Shown: in pieces, positions 22,534 to 32,680 of the stretch
Position numbering within the stretch: the stretch's first letter is position 1
Layout of the letters: every line of letters starts with the position of its first letter
Origin: Corynebacterium singulare
Lineage (GTDB): Bacteria > Actinomycetota > Actinomycetes > Mycobacteriales > Mycobacteriaceae
Reading direction: 5' to 3'
Length of the DNA stretch: 64,000 nt
Assembly (NCBI RefSeq): GCF_000833575.1
Contig: NZ_CP010827.1
Coordinates: 1,368,980-1,432,979 of the forward strand
The notes under the pieces: generated by a model
The model's database searches: none
Seen by the model: only the letters and a program-made list of their open reading frames with translations
What the model was told of the DNA's origin: nothing
Translations under genes and position numbers: made by a program

Positions 22534-23295
22534 CTAGAGTTTCTCAGCTGCGTCGTCGGCGAGGAAGAGAACGGTTTCCTCAACGCCGTGGGCACCGGCC
22601 GCTGGCCAGTCCTCAGCAGCGGCGCCGGCAACAAGATGGGCAGCGGCCTCGGCCTTTTCTTCTCCGGCTACCAGGAACCAGACGCGCTGGGAGCGGTTGA
22701 TGGCAGGGTAGGTGAGCGTGACACGCTCCGACGGGGGTTTAGGGGAGTCATGCACCGCAAAGGCAAAGTCAGTGTCCTCGTAGACGGCCTCAGCGTGCGG
22801 GAAGATGGAGTTGATATGGCCTTCGCCGCCCATCCCCAAAAGGTGAAGGTCAAAGCCTTCTGGGGCGAACTCACGAATTTCTCCCTCATAGGCTTGAGCT
22901 GCGTGCTCCATGGAAATGGCGCCAAGGTCATAGCCGTGGATATTGTGTTCCGGGACTCCGACCGGACCGAGCAGGGCCTCGCGGGCCTGCCCCTCGTTGG
23001 AGTCCGGATCACTGACGGGTACGTTGCGCTCATCACCGAAGAACACGTGCACGCGAGTCCAATCCACCGTCAACGCTGGGAAGTCAGGGCCCTGCTTCTG
23101 TGCAGCATGATCCAATCGCGCAAGCTCACGCAGAAGCCCAATTCCCGCACCTCCACCGGTAAGCACTACTCGGGCGACGCCGTCCTTGTGCAGGCCGCCG
23201 CCCGGAGTCTGGATGGCCGCAATCGTATCGATGAAAGCGAGTGCGGCGGAGGATATGAGCTCATCTACATCGCTCACGCGGTGAAGAGTAACCAT
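22534..23295 (-). CDS. pgl: 6-phosphogluconolactonase
   Basis: Pgl (DevB type) hydrolyses 6-phosphogluconolactone, the second step of the oxidative pentose phosphate pathway. The 253-aa protein has VVLTGGGAGIGLLREL (phosphate loop, about 43-58), VHVFFGDERNVPVSDPDSN (about 82-100) and the segment LLGMGGEGHINSIFPHAEA in the second half. It lies 44 bases after opcA and is the last gene of the tkt-tal-zwf-opcA-pgl series. Confidence 0.94.
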   Translation of the reverse strand: MVTLHRVSDVDELISSAALAFIDTIAAIQTPGGGLHKDGVARVVLTGGGAGIGLLRELARLDHAAQKQGPDFPALTVDWTRVHVFFGDERNVPVSDPDSNEGQAREALLGPVGVPEHNIHGYDLGAISMEHAAQAYEGEIREFAPEGFDLHLLGMGGEGHINSIFPHAEAVYEDTDFAFAVHDSPKPPSERVTLTYPAINRSQRVWFLVAGEEKAEAAAHLVAGAAAEDWPAAGAHGVEETVLFLADDAAEKL

Positions 23296-23339
23296 GGTGC
23301 AGGAAGATCCTTTATAGAGAAGTGTAGAGGTGCTGGGAC

Positions 23340-24278
23340 TTAGTGTTTCTCACTGTAGTCCACGTTAGCCAATGCGCGGAGAGTACGGGCGTATGTCTTG
23401 TCCGCGTCGAGATGACGCAGTTCTTCAGACAAGACTTCGGCTTCCGAGCGAATATCCAGGCTCACGAGCGACTCGGGTGATCCCGGGACGCTGACCTTGA
23501 CGGTTTCCGAATCCACTACGGTGATAGCGACATCTGTAGTGGGGCGGCGGAAGATGAGGGAGGTAATTGGGAAGGTGTTCTCATCGCACTCCGCAACTGT
23601 GCGATGGACGGGGACGGAGAGGGCGTCGAGAAGCCAGCCAGCGGCAAAATCCACGGCGGCGTGGTTGTGAGCACCCGAAATCTCCACAGAGTGCACAGGC
23701 TCATGTGGGTGACGGTCCAGCGCAGACGCAACAATGCCGCGCCACAACGTGATGGCGCCCCACGACATGTCGGAATCACCCGGCTTGTATCCCGAGGACA
23801 GCAGGTGAAGATCGTACTGATCGACGCCATCGCCATGCGCCACGTTGGTAATGCGGCGCTGAGCCAACGCGCCAATGGGGACAGAGGCAGGGGACTGGGG
23901 ACACGCCGTGGGCCACCACGCCACAATGGGCGTATCAGGAAGCAGCAAGGGAGTCACGACTGCCTCTGCTTGGTCCGCCAATGCTCCATGCAGGTGCATG
24001 ACCACGATTTCTGAAGCGCCGGCTTCACCACCCACGCGTAGCTCAGCGTCAAGGCGAGTCTTGTCCACAGGATTACCGCGGGCAATAACGATCACACGGG
24101 ATGGGTGCTCATGAGACGCATCGCGAACGGAAACCAAGAGGTTGTCCAGGTCGTCGCCCTCCTGCGTCATGACGATGAGGGTAAGGACGCGGCCCGTGGT
24201 CAGAGTGTAGTGCTCCTGCATCTCCACGAGCTTCTGGGAAATCTTGCGCGTCGTCGTTTCGGGCAAGGGGATAATCAT
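23340..24278 (-). CDS. opcA: OpcA, glucose-6-phosphate dehydrogenase assembly/activator protein
   Basis: OpcA is required for full activity of Zwf in actinobacteria and cyanobacteria. The 312-aa protein has the OpcA core, seen in LTLIVMTQEGDDLDNLL, HPSRVIVIARGN, and TPIVAWWPTACPQSPASVPI. It starts at ATG 24278, 20 bases after the zwf stop, so the pair is cotranscribed. Confidence 0.92.
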   Translation of the reverse strand: MIIPLPETTTRKISQKLVEMQEHYTLTTGRVLTLIVMTQEGDDLDNLLVSVRDASHEHPSRVIVIARGNPVDKTRLDAELRVGGEAGASEIVVMHLHGALADQAEAVVTPLLLPDTPIVAWWPTACPQSPASVPIGALAQRRITNVAHGDGVDQYDLHLLSSGYKPGDSDMSWGAITLWRGIVASALDRHPHEPVHSVEISGAHNHAAVDFAAGWLLDALSVPVHRTVAECDENTFPITSLIFRRPTTDVAITVVDSETVKVSVPGSPESLVSLDIRSEAEVLSEELRHLDADKTYARTLRALANVDYSEKH

Positions 24279-24298
24279 GTGGTGTTCCTCCTGTGGGC

Positions 24299-25831
24299 CT
24301 ACGGACGGCGCCAGGAGTGACCCTGACGGCGCAGCATTCTATCAGCGGACTCGGGACCCCACGTGCCAGCGCGGTACTGCTCGGGCTGTCCAATTCCTGC
24401 CCAGTACTCGATGATGGGATCCAGGATGGACCAGGACAGTTCAACCTCGCGGTTAGTGGGGAAGAGGGAGGATTCATCCAGCAAGGCATCGAGGATGAGG
24501 CGCTCATAGGCCTCGGGAGACTCCTCAGTAAACGCGGAGGCGTAGGCGAAGTCCATGTTGACGTCGCGCACCTCCATGGTGGAACCAGGCACCTTGGAAC
24601 CAAAGCGCATGGTCACGCCTTCATCCGGCTGGACGCGGATGACCACGGCGTTCTGATCCAAAGCCTCGGCCTGCCCCTGGTCAAAGGGCTGGTGTGGGGC
24701 AGTCTTGAACACGAGGGCGATTTCTGTCACGCGGCGCCCCAAACGCTTGCCGGTGCGCAGATAGAAGGGAACGCCCGCCCACCGGCGGGAATTCACCTTA
24801 AGGGTGCAGGCAGCATAGGTCTCCGTCGTGGACTCAGGATCAAAGCCCTCTTCCTCACGCAGCCCCTTAACGTACTCCGAGCCCTGCCAACCGGCCGCGT
24901 ACTGGCCGCGTGCCGTCGTTTTGTTGAGCGGGTGCACCGCCTGTGTGGCCTCTAGAACCTTGATCTTTTCTGCCTGAAGGGCTGCCGGGGCAAAGGAGGA
25001 CGGCTCCTCCATGGCGACGAGGGCGAGCAGCTGCAGAAGGTGGTTCTGGATGACGTCGCGAGCGGCACCAATACCGTCGTAGTAGCCGGCGCGCCCTCCC
25101 AAGCCGATGTCTTCAGCCATCGTGATCTGAACGTGGTCAATGTAGTGTGCGTTCCACATCGGCTCGAAGATCTGGTTGGCAAAGCGCAGCGCCATGATGT
25201 TCTGCACTGTTTCCTTGCCTAGGTAGTGATCGATACGGAAGACCGAAGACTCCGGGAAGACGGCGTTGACAATCTCGTTGAGCTCGCGGGCAGAAGCCTG
25301 ATCGTGGCCAAACGGTTTCTCAATGATGACACGGCGCCAGGAACTCTCCGTGTTGTTTGACATGCCGACTCGCTCGAGTTGGTGGCAGATATCGGAGAAG
25401 AATTCCGGCGGAACGGAAAGATAATACGCCCAGTTACCACCGGTACCACGAGAGGTGTTGAGCTCGGAAAGGCGTGCTGACAGTTTATCGAAGCCGGCGT
25501 CGTCAAAGTTGCCTTGAATAAACTCGATGCCCTTGGCAAGGTGCTCCCAGACACGTTCGTTGAAGGTCGTGCGGGCGCCCGCCTCGGCTGCCTCGCGGAC
25601 GTAGTTGCAGAAAGCTTGTTTGTCCCAGCCGCGACGGCCATAACCCACGAGGGTGAAGCCGGCCGGCAACAGACCACGGTTGGCCAAATCATAAATGGCC
25701 GGCAGGAGCTTCTTGCGTGCCAAATCGCCGGTCACGCCGAAAATCACCATGCCAGAGGGGCCGGCGATGCGCGGAAGGCGCTTATCCTTCGCGTTGCGCA
25801 ACGGGTTAACCCACGCGCTGGTAGTGCTCAC
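24299..25831 (-). CDS. zwf: Glucose-6-phosphate 1-dehydrogenase
   Basis: Zwf oxidises glucose 6-phosphate with NADP, feeding the pentose phosphate pathway and NADPH. The 510-aa protein has the cofactor motif GVTGDLARKKLLPAIYDL (about residues 29-46), the active-site RIDHYLGKETVQN (about 198-210), and GPKSAD-like tail WGPESADRMLRRQGH. The GTG at 25831 (MSTTSAWVNPLRNAKDKRL) has AAAGGA upstream and aligns with the C. glutamicum start as I recall it. A longer frame reaches 25897 but lacks a ribosome site. Confidence 0.96.
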   Translation of the reverse strand: MSTTSAWVNPLRNAKDKRLPRIAGPSGMVIFGVTGDLARKKLLPAIYDLANRGLLPAGFTLVGYGRRGWDKQAFCNYVREAAEAGARTTFNERVWEHLAKGIEFIQGNFDDAGFDKLSARLSELNTSRGTGGNWAYYLSVPPEFFSDICHQLERVGMSNNTESSWRRVIIEKPFGHDQASARELNEIVNAVFPESSVFRIDHYLGKETVQNIMALRFANQIFEPMWNAHYIDHVQITMAEDIGLGGRAGYYDGIGAARDVIQNHLLQLLALVAMEEPSSFAPAALQAEKIKVLEATQAVHPLNKTTARGQYAAGWQGSEYVKGLREEEGFDPESTTETYAACTLKVNSRRWAGVPFYLRTGKRLGRRVTEIALVFKTAPHQPFDQGQAEALDQNAVVIRVQPDEGVTMRFGSKVPGSTMEVRDVNMDFAYASAFTEESPEAYERLILDALLDESSLFPTNREVELSWSILDPIIEYWAGIGQPEQYRAGTWGPESADRMLRRQGHSWRRP

Positions 25832-26001
25832 TAAGTGTCCTTTCGGTCTGTGTGAGGTTAGTCCAACAGCCCAGCATAGCGATACGCGCCCCGCCAACGA
25901 TAGTTGCCTGTTCGTTAGTGGGGCGCGTGTGACTAAAAAGGGTTAAAGAAATCTTCTGCCGTATGAACAATTCCTCATCGCCGGGGCAGGGAAAGTGGAG
26001 C

Positions 26002-27087
26002 CTAAGAGAGACGGTCCACCATTGATTCGAGGAGCTCCTTCCACGCGGCCACGAACTTGTCGACTCCCTCGCGCTCCAATACCGCAAAGACGTCATCAAA
26101 GTCGATGCCGACTGCTTCGAGCTCTGCGAAGACCGTATCCGCCTGCTCACCGGCACCAGTCAAGGTATCGCCGTGGAGGTTGCCCTGGTCGAGAACTGCA
26201 TCGATGGTCTTCTCCGGCATGGTGTTAACCGTATCGGGGCCGGCCAGCTCAGAAACGTAGAGCGTCGCCGGGTACTCCGGATTCTTCACACCTGTCGACG
26301 CCCACAGTGGACGCTGCACCTGCGCACCTTCCGGAAGATCCGAGCCAGCGCCACACTCCTTGGCAAACAAAGCATAAGCGCGTTGGGCGTTGGCCACGCC
26401 TGCCTTTCCACGCAGTGCTAGAGCCTCCTTAGAGCCGATGAGTTCGAGGCGCTTGTCCACCTCGGTATCGAGACGAGAGACAAAGAAGGAGGCCACGGAG
26501 TGAATCGTCGATACATCCTTGCCCGCCGCGGCGGCGCGCCTGATCCCTTCCTTATACGCGGCAATGACCTCGGCGTAGCGCTCCACCGAGAAAATGAGCG
26601 TGACGTTGACGGAGATGCCCGCGGCTAGCACGTCAGTGATTGCTGGGAGGGATCCCTTCGTGGCCGGAATCTTAATCATGAGGTTGGGGCGATCCACCTG
26701 CGCCCACAGTTCACGGGCCTGAGCCACAGTGGCCTCCGCGTCGGCGGAAATGCGCGGGTCGACCTCGATGGAGACGCGACCATCGCGGCCCCCTGTCTTC
26801 TCGAAGATGTCGCTGAGGACATCGCACGCGTTGCGGACGTCGTCAACGGCGAGGGAGTAGACAGCCTCATCGGCTTTCACGCCCTTTTCCTTGAGGTCGG
26901 CGATAGCCGCGTCGTAGGAAGTGCCGGACGACATTGCGGAGGCGAAAATAGCTGGATTGGTGGTGACACCCACAATGGACTTGGTAGACACAAGCTCGCG
27001 GAGATTCCCGGAATCCAGGCGCTCGCGCGACAGATCGTCGAGCCACGTCGAGGTACCGATCGTGGCGAGTTCATCGATGTGAGTCAT
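26002..27087 (-). CDS. tal: Transaldolase
   Basis: Tal exchanges three-carbon units in the non-oxidative pentose phosphate pathway. At 361 aa it is the long actinobacterial type. Motifs: [17 protein letters not shown] at the N-terminus, [10 protein letters not shown] (about 39-48), and the Schiff-base lysine region [16 protein letters not shown] near residue 140. ATG 27087 lies 68 bases after tkt. Confidence 0.95.
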   Translation of the reverse strand: MTHIDELATIGTSTWLDDLSRERLDSGNLRELVSTKSIVGVTTNPAIFASAMSSGTSYDAAIADLKEKGVKADEAVYSLAVDDVRNACDVLSDIFEKTGGRDGRVSIEVDPRISADAEATVAQARELWAQVDRPNLMIKIPATKGSLPAITDVLAAGISVNVTLIFSVERYAEVIAAYKEGIRRAAAAGKDVSTIHSVASFFVSRLDTEVDKRLELIGSKEALALRGKAGVANAQRAYALFAKECGAGSDLPEGAQVQRPLWASTGVKNPEYPATLYVSELAGPDTVNTMPEKTIDAVLDQGNLHGDTLTGAGEQADTVFAELEAVGIDFDDVFAVLEREGVDKFVAAWKELLESMVDRLS

Positions 27088-27155
27088 GGTGTGTACAGGG
27101 TCCTTTCGTCAGCAACGGCGCTGGGCCGTCGCACTGGCCTGGTAGAAGGTGCGGA

Positions 27156-29267
27156 CTAGATGGCGTGGGCTGCGCCGAGGGCATCGCGGGCGGCGTCCAC
27201 AATAGCCTCGGCGGTGAAGCCGAACTTCTCAAAGAGCTCGCCAGCAGGGGCAGAAGCACCGAAGTGCTCCAAGGACACCGTACGGCCGAAGGAGCCGGTG
27301 TACTTGTGCCACGGCATGGAGATGCCCGCCTCGACGGATACGCGTGCCAGGACTGCGGATGGGAGCACGGACTCGCGGTAGTCTGCGTCCTGCTCGTCGA
27401 ACCATTCCAAGCAGGGAGCGGATACGACTCGGGTCGCGGTTCCCTCAGCCTCGAGCTGCTGTGCGGCCTCTACTGCCAGCTGCACCTCGGAACCGGAGGC
27501 CAGCAGGATAACGTCCGGGGTCTCCTTCGAAGCCTCAACAAGTACGTAGGCACCGCGACGAACGCCGTCGGCAGCCTTGTCCTTGGTGCCTTCGAGGACG
27601 GGGAGGTTCTGACGGGACAGCGCCAGGCCCTTTGGCGCTGCCTTGTACTCAAGTGCGGCGGCCCAGCCCTGAGCGGTTTCATTGGCATCGGCTGGACGGA
27701 TCACGGAGAGGTTCGGGATGGCACGCAAGGCGGCGAGGGTCTCAACCGGCTGGTGAGTAGGACCATCTTCGCCAAGGCCGATGGAGTCATGGGTCCACAC
27801 GTAGTAGGTATCAGTGGACATCAGCGCGCCGAGGCGCACGGCCGGGTACTGGTACTCAGAAAAGATGAGGAAGGTACCGCCGTAGACGCGGGTATTGCCG
27901 TGCAGGGCAATGCCGTTCATGATGGCGGACATGGCGTGCTCGCGGATACCAAAGTGCAGGTTGCGCCCACAAGGCTGCGCAGACCATGCATCAGTGGTGA
28001 TGGATTCGGGACCAAAGGAGTCAGCTCCCTTAATCACGGTATTGTTGGAACCCGCCAGGTCGGCGGAGCCGCCCCACATCTCCGGCAGGGAGGCAGCCAG
28101 CGCCTGGATAGCGGCCTCGGAAGCCTTACGAGTTGCCAGGGACTCGCCTGCCTCCCAGCTTGGGAGCTCAGCGGCAAAGTCTGCTGGGAGCTCGCGAGCC
28201 TGAAGGCGGTCGAAGAGCTTCTTTTCTTCTGGGTGGGCGGCTGCCCATTCATCGAACTTCTTCTGCCACTCGGCATGCTTCTGCGCGCCGCGCTCGGTGA
28301 GCTTGCGGGTATGGGCAAGCACCTCGTCGTCGATGTGGAAGTGCTGCTCGGGGTCGAAACCAAGAATCTCCTTGGTTGCCGCAACTTCCTCCTCACCGAG
28401 GGCCGCGCCATGAACACCGCCGGTGTTCATCTTGTTCGGTGCTGGGTAGCCGATGACGGTCTTGACGCGGATGAAGGACGGGCGGGTAGTCTCTGCGCGG
28501 GCAGCTTCAGCTGCTGCTTCGAGTGCCTCGACATCCTCACCGGACTCAACCGTCTGCACGTGCCAGCCGTAGGCCTCATAGCGCTTCACGACGTCCTCAT
28601 TGAAGGCGATGTTCGTGTCGTCCTCGATGGAGATACGGTTGTCATCCCAGAACACGATGAGGTTGCCCAGCTGCTGAGTGCCTGCCAAGGAGGAAGCTTC
28701 AGCGGTCACGCCCTCTTGCAGGTCACCATCGGACGCGATGACGTAGACAAAGTGATCAAAGGGGGATTCGCCGGCGGGTGCGGAAGCGTCGAAAAGCCCG
28801 CGTTCTTTCCGTGCCGCCATGGCCATACCGACGGAGGAAGCCAAGCCCTGGCCCAGCGGACCAGTGGTGATCTCCACGCCATCGGTGTGGTGGACCTCCG
28901 GGTGGCCCGGGGTCTTAGAACCCCAGGTGCGCAGTGACTTGAGGTCTTCCATCTCAAGGCCGAATCCGCCCAGGAAGAGCTGAATATACTGGGTTAGTGA
29001 GGAGTGGCCTACGGAGAGCACGAAACGGTCACGGCCAGCCCAGTGCACGTCCGCTGGGTCATGATTAATGATGCGCTGGTAGAGCGTGTAGGCCAGCGGT
29101 GCCAGGGACATCGCGGTGCCAGGGTGACCGGATCCGCAGTTCTGCACAGCGTCGGCGGCGAGAACGCGCACGGTATCCACGGCGCGGGTTTCTAGGTCAC
29201 TCCAGTCAGAGGGATAACGGCGCTGGACCATAGCCTGCAGTTCCGGGGACAACTTATCGTGCGACAC
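27156..29267 (-). CDS. tkt: Transketolase
   Basis: Tkt moves two-carbon units between sugar phosphates using thiamine diphosphate. The 703-aa protein has the N-terminal GHPGTAMSLAPLAYTLY and GHSSLTQYIQLFL, the cofactor motif running from SDGDLQEGV to FWDDNRISI (about 155-190), and the pyrimidine-binding IREHAM in the second domain. The GTG at 29267 (MSHDKLSPELQAM) follows AGTGAGG and matches corynebacterial homologues; 30 more in-frame codons upstream look noncoding. tkt diverges from ctaB across a 267-base promoter region. Confidence 0.96.
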   Translation of the reverse strand: MSHDKLSPELQAMVQRRYPSDWSDLETRAVDTVRVLAADAVQNCGSGHPGTAMSLAPLAYTLYQRIINHDPADVHWAGRDRFVLSVGHSSLTQYIQLFLGGFGLEMEDLKSLRTWGSKTPGHPEVHHTDGVEITTGPLGQGLASSVGMAMAARKERGLFDASAPAGESPFDHFVYVIASDGDLQEGVTAEASSLAGTQQLGNLIVFWDDNRISIEDDTNIAFNEDVVKRYEAYGWHVQTVESGEDVEALEAAAEAARAETTRPSFIRVKTVIGYPAPNKMNTGGVHGAALGEEEVAATKEILGFDPEQHFHIDDEVLAHTRKLTERGAQKHAEWQKKFDEWAAAHPEEKKLFDRLQARELPADFAAELPSWEAGESLATRKASEAAIQALAASLPEMWGGSADLAGSNNTVIKGADSFGPESITTDAWSAQPCGRNLHFGIREHAMSAIMNGIALHGNTRVYGGTFLIFSEYQYPAVRLGALMSTDTYYVWTHDSIGLGEDGPTHQPVETLAALRAIPNLSVIRPADANETAQGWAAALEYKAAPKGLALSRQNLPVLEGTKDKAADGVRRGAYVLVEASKETPDVILLASGSEVQLAVEAAQQLEAEGTATRVVSAPCLEWFDEQDADYRESVLPSAVLARVSVEAGISMPWHKYTGSFGRTVSLEHFGASAPAGELFEKFGFTAEAIVDAARDALGAAHAI

Positions 29268-29534
29268 GGTGAAAACCTCACTTCGCTTCTGGAAACAGAT
29301 ATACCGTTTATCAGTGTAAAGGTTTTTGAATCCCCGGCGGGTAATTATAGAAACCACGATCTGGGCGGTAGGGTGGCATGGTTGAGGCCGGTCGGTTTGT
29401 ACTCAGGTTTTCCGGAGATTGTCTTCACACGAATGTGAGGATGGTTGTCGGGAACTTTCGAGCCCCCGCAGCCGACCACTACTAAGACCCACTGCTCGTA
29501 CGCTGTCGTTGCCAGATATACGGAGGATTGTTCC

Positions 29535-30479
29535 TTGGAGACCATCAAGGCCTATTTTGCGCTGACGAAACCGAGGATCATTGAACTCCTCCTCGTTGCG
29601 GCAATCCCGGCAATGCTCCAAGCACAGCGTGGATTTGACGCTGTCTCCTCGAACTTCTGGCTCATTGTTTCCACAATTTTCGGTGGCTGGATGGGCGCGG
29701 CCGCAGCCCACACGTTTAACAACGTTGTGGACTATGAAATCGATCAGAAGATGCAGCGAACTCGCGCCCGTCCGCTTGTTCGCGCCACCATCTCGCGCCG
29801 CAACGCGGCCATCTTCGCATGGATTATGTTGGCCCTCTCTGTCTTTTGGTTGGGTGTGCTGGCGCATTCGTGGCTCGCGGCATTTTTCGTGCTTCTGACG
29901 AACTTCTTCTACGTGTTCGTCTACACCAAGTTCCTCAAGATGCGTAACGCCCAGAACATCGTCTGGGGCGGTCTGGCCGGATGTATGCCAGCCATGGTGG
30001 GCTGGGCCGTCATTCGTGATAACGCCCCAGCGGGGGAGCCGGATCGCTGGTGGCAGGCCGTTGTCCTTTTCCTCATCATCTTCTTCTGGACGCCGCCCCA
30101 CACGTGGGCATTAGCCATGAAGTACAAGGAAGATTACCGTAAGGCTGGCGTGCCCATGCTGCCTGTAGTAGCAGCGGAATCGGAGGTCACGCGGCAAATC
30201 GTGTGGTACACGGTGGGCACCGTGATCGTTACGTTGCTCATCATTCCGGCTGCCTCGTGGATATACCTTGTGGCTGCGGTGGCATCCGGTGCGGTCTTCT
30301 TGTGGATGGCAATGCGTCTCCACCAGGGAGTGAAACAAGGCGCCAAGGTCAAGCCTATGCGCCTGTTTATCTACTCCAACAACTACCTTTCGGTGCTGTT
30401 CATTGGCCTGTCCGTTGACGCCGTTGTGGGGTGGGAGCCCATTGGTCGCATGCTCGGCTGGTCCGCTACATTCTTCTAG
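29535..30479 (+). CDS. ctaB: Protohaem IX farnesyltransferase (haem O synthase)
   Basis: CtaB adds a farnesyl group to haem B, the first step towards haem A of cytochrome aa3. The 314-aa membrane protein of the UbiA type has about nine helices, the first prenyl-diphosphate motif [20 protein letters not shown] (about residues 73-92) and the second [12 protein letters not shown] (about 197-208). I place the start at TTG 29535 because GGAGG lies eight bases ahead and the family start motif [19 protein letters not shown] follows; a longer frame from 29445 is unsupported. CtaA, the next enzyme, is encoded at 31607-32599. Confidence 0.92.
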   Translation: METIKAYFALTKPRIIELLLVAAIPAMLQAQRGFDAVSSNFWLIVSTIFGGWMGAAAAHTFNNVVDYEIDQKMQRTRARPLVRATISRRNAAIFAWIMLALSVFWLGVLAHSWLAAFFVLLTNFFYVFVYTKFLKMRNAQNIVWGGLAGCMPAMVGWAVIRDNAPAGEPDRWWQAVVLFLIIFFWTPPHTWALAMKYKEDYRKAGVPMLPVVAAESEVTRQIVWYTVGTVIVTLLIIPAASWIYLVAAVASGAVFLWMAMRLHQGVKQGAKVKPMRLFIYSNNYLSVLFIGLSVDAVVGWEPIGRMLGWSATFF

Positions 30480-30511
30480 CCGCGCAACGCGCGTCGAACC
30501 ATGCTGGTCAG

Positions 30512-31480
30512 TTAATCCTCGCGTACACGCAAGACAATGGATCCGGTAGTCTTACGGCCTTGCAAGTCGCGGTGAGCCTGTGCAGCCTCGGCGAGTGGAT
30601 ACTCCGCCGAGACACGGAACGTGATATCACCGTCAATAACGGCTTGGACCACGGCCTGAGCACGCATGTGGAACTCACCCTCCTGCGCGGTCCACGCGCC
30701 CAGGGAGGGGCGGGTGAGGAAAATTGAGCCGTGCTTGTTAAGCAGCTGCGGGTCCATAGGGGGAACCGGGCCGGAAGCAGCGCCGAAAAGCGCCACTGTG
30801 CCGCGTGGGCGGACAACCTCGAGGGACTCGTTGAACGTGTCCTTGCCCACGCCGTCGTAGACCACATCCACGCCGCGTCCACCGTTGAAGCGGCGTACCT
30901 GCTCCGCCAAGCCTTCGCTATAGAGGAAGACTTCATCGGCGCCGGCCTCGTAAGCCAGCTTCTTCTTTTCTTCGGTCGAGACGACTGAATACACCGTTGC
31001 TCCGAGCGACTTAGCCATCTGGGTGAGAACGAGGCCCACACCACCTGCGCCGGCAGTAATTAGGCAGGAAGCACCTTCGCCGAGCTGGTAGACGCCGTGG
31101 CTGAGGTAATGGGCCGTCATGCCTTGCAGCAGCATTGAGCCCGCGACAGCAGAAGGAATCTCATCGGGGACGGCGACGACGCGGTCACGGGGCACGCAGA
31201 CCTGTTCTGCGTAGGAACCAAAGGCATGGTCCCAGGCCACCATGGTGCCCTCGGCAATCTCGCCCTTCGGATCATGGACTACTCGTCCGCTTCCCTCAAA
31301 GCCCACGATAAATGGGGTAGAGGCGTTGTAAATGCCTTCGCGGTAGTAAGTATCGATGTAGTTAACACCGGCCACGGAGACGTCGATAAGCAGCTGCTCG
31401 TCCGTCGGCGTTGGGTTGTCTACCTCGGTGTAGGTGAGGACCTCTGGCCCTCCGGTCGTGGTTACCTGAATTGCATGCAT
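30512..31480 (-). CDS. qor: NADPH:quinone oxidoreductase, zinc-free MDR family
   Basis: The 322-aa protein is a medium-chain reductase of the QOR class that reduces quinones with NADPH. The N-terminal GroES-like domain ends with MLLQGMTAHYLSHGVYQL; the Rossmann loop is ITAGAGGVGLVLTQMAKSLGA (positions about 141-161). Zinc-binding residues of alcohol dehydrogenases are missing, as expected. It sits alone after the ctaA terminator and ends 32 bases from the convergent ctaB. Confidence 0.9.
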   Translation of the reverse strand: MHAIQVTTTGGPEVLTYTEVDNPTPTDEQLLIDVSVAGVNYIDTYYREGIYNASTPFIVGFEGSGRVVHDPKGEIAEGTMVAWDHAFGSYAEQVCVPRDRVVAVPDEIPSAVAGSMLLQGMTAHYLSHGVYQLGEGASCLITAGAGGVGLVLTQMAKSLGATVYSVVSTEEKKKLAYEAGADEVFLYSEGLAEQVRRFNGGRGVDVVYDGVGKDTFNESLEVVRPRGTVALFGAASGPVPPMDPQLLNKHGSIFLTRPSLGAWTAQEGEFHMRAQAVVQAVIDGDITFRVSAEYPLAEAAQAHRDLQGRKTTGSIVLRVRED

Positions 31481-31517
31481 ATACCTAGGCTAAACGAAAC
31501 CCCGATCACAGCGCAGC

Positions 31518-31556
31518 AAAAAGGCACCGCCTCCCACAGACGGGGATGCGGTGCCT
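31518..31556 (-). terminator. Rho-independent terminator after ctaA
   Basis: AGGCACCGC (31522-31530) pairs perfectly with GCGGTGCCT (31548-31556). Read on the - strand the stem runs directly into TTTTT, so it ends the mptB-ABC-ctaA transcript before qor. Confidence 0.85.
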
Positions 31557-31606
31557 CAGCGTCATTATGACTGGGGACAGGCGTTTGAGTCGATTTCTTA
31601 AACGGC

Positions 31607-32599
31607 TTAGCGCTTTGTGGTCGGTTCACCGTCGAGTGAATGCACATCACGTGCATCCACGCGGCGGCGGCCATGTGCCCACAACAGTGCGGTGAACGCG
31701 GTGACCACGGAAGACATGCCGACGTGGAAAGGTACTGTCCAACGCGGAATGTGCAGGTAGAACTGGGCCACACCAATAGCCCACTGCACGACGATGCACA
31801 TGATGAGAACCCAACCGGCGTTCTTGGCGGCCTTGGGAGCACCCGAGCGGTGCAGAAGAAAGACCATGATCAACGTCAGGGCAAGGTACACATACATGCA
31901 GATGGCGTGAATGACGGCCATGCCATAAGTGTCAACACCGAGGCGCCCTTCCATGCCAACCCCAGCATCACCGGAGTGAGTACCTGAACCTGTCACAAAG
32001 GTGCCGGTGAGCAAGACGATGGACAGCGCCACCGCGGCGATGACCGCGAGCGTACGAATAGCAGTAGGGAAGACGCGCGTGGGGATGCCATCATCGGGCT
32101 CAGCGATGCGTGAGTAGAGCATGGCGGCGATCCACACCAGAACCATCGACGGCAGGAAGTGAATGGCCACCGACCACCAGGACAGCTTGAGGAAGACCGA
32201 AAGAGCACCGATGAGGGCCTGCACCACGATGCCGGCCAAGCCGAGCCATGCGTAGACCTTTAGCTCGGTACGGCGCTTGGCTTTATGCATCGCCACGATA
32301 GTGGCCACAGCGGCGGCTCCCACGACAAACGTCAACAGGCGGTTGCCAAATTCGATCACTTGGTGCACGAGCGGTGCAGCGCCCTCGAGCGGCACCAAGG
32401 AGCCGGGGTGGCAATTGGGCCACGTGACGCACCCCAGGCCGGAGCCAGTGACGCGAACGATGGATCCAGAAACGGTGATGCCAGCCTGGCACAGCAACAG
32501 GATGAGCGCGAGGATGCGCTGCGTCTTCACTGAAGGGCCGACGGCGTGTCCGGGATCCTGGATAGAAGAGTGGGGCGACGAAATGTTGGCAGTACTCAC
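31607..32599 (-). CDS. ctaA: Haem A synthase
   Basis: CtaA oxidises the C8 methyl of haem O to give haem A. The 330-aa protein has eight membrane helices. After the first helix comes VRVTGSGLGCVTWPNCHPGS, holding the paired cysteines typical of this type, and haem-ligand histidines are in VHQVIEFGNR (about residue 80), AIHFLPS, MAVIHAICMYVY and VPFHVGMSS. GTG 32599 is the start. It follows the ABC exporter genes on the - strand, the same order as Rv1459c-Rv1456c of M. tuberculosis. Confidence 0.93.
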   Translation of the reverse strand: MSTANISSPHSSIQDPGHAVGPSVKTQRILALILLLCQAGITVSGSIVRVTGSGLGCVTWPNCHPGSLVPLEGAAPLVHQVIEFGNRLLTFVVGAAAVATIVAMHKAKRRTELKVYAWLGLAGIVVQALIGALSVFLKLSWWSVAIHFLPSMVLVWIAAMLYSRIAEPDDGIPTRVFPTAIRTLAVIAAVALSIVLLTGTFVTGSGTHSGDAGVGMEGRLGVDTYGMAVIHAICMYVYLALTLIMVFLLHRSGAPKAAKNAGWVLIMCIVVQWAIGVAQFYLHIPRWTVPFHVGMSSVVTAFTALLWAHGRRRVDARDVHSLDGEPTTKR

Positions 32600-32680
32600 G
32601 GCTCCTCAGCCTACCGCTCGGGCGTTCCCGGGACTAATACCACCTGCTGTGCCCACGCTTGGTGGGGAGAAAAGTCACAT

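Noticed and set aside
27165..28937. 590-aa open frame on the + strand across tkt
   Set aside because: Shadow of transketolase; cysteine- and glycine-rich nonsense sequence.
29425..29438. TCACA-CGAA-TGTGA between tkt and ctaB
   Set aside because: Half sites are in the reverse order and too close for GlxR; only a five-base hairpin.
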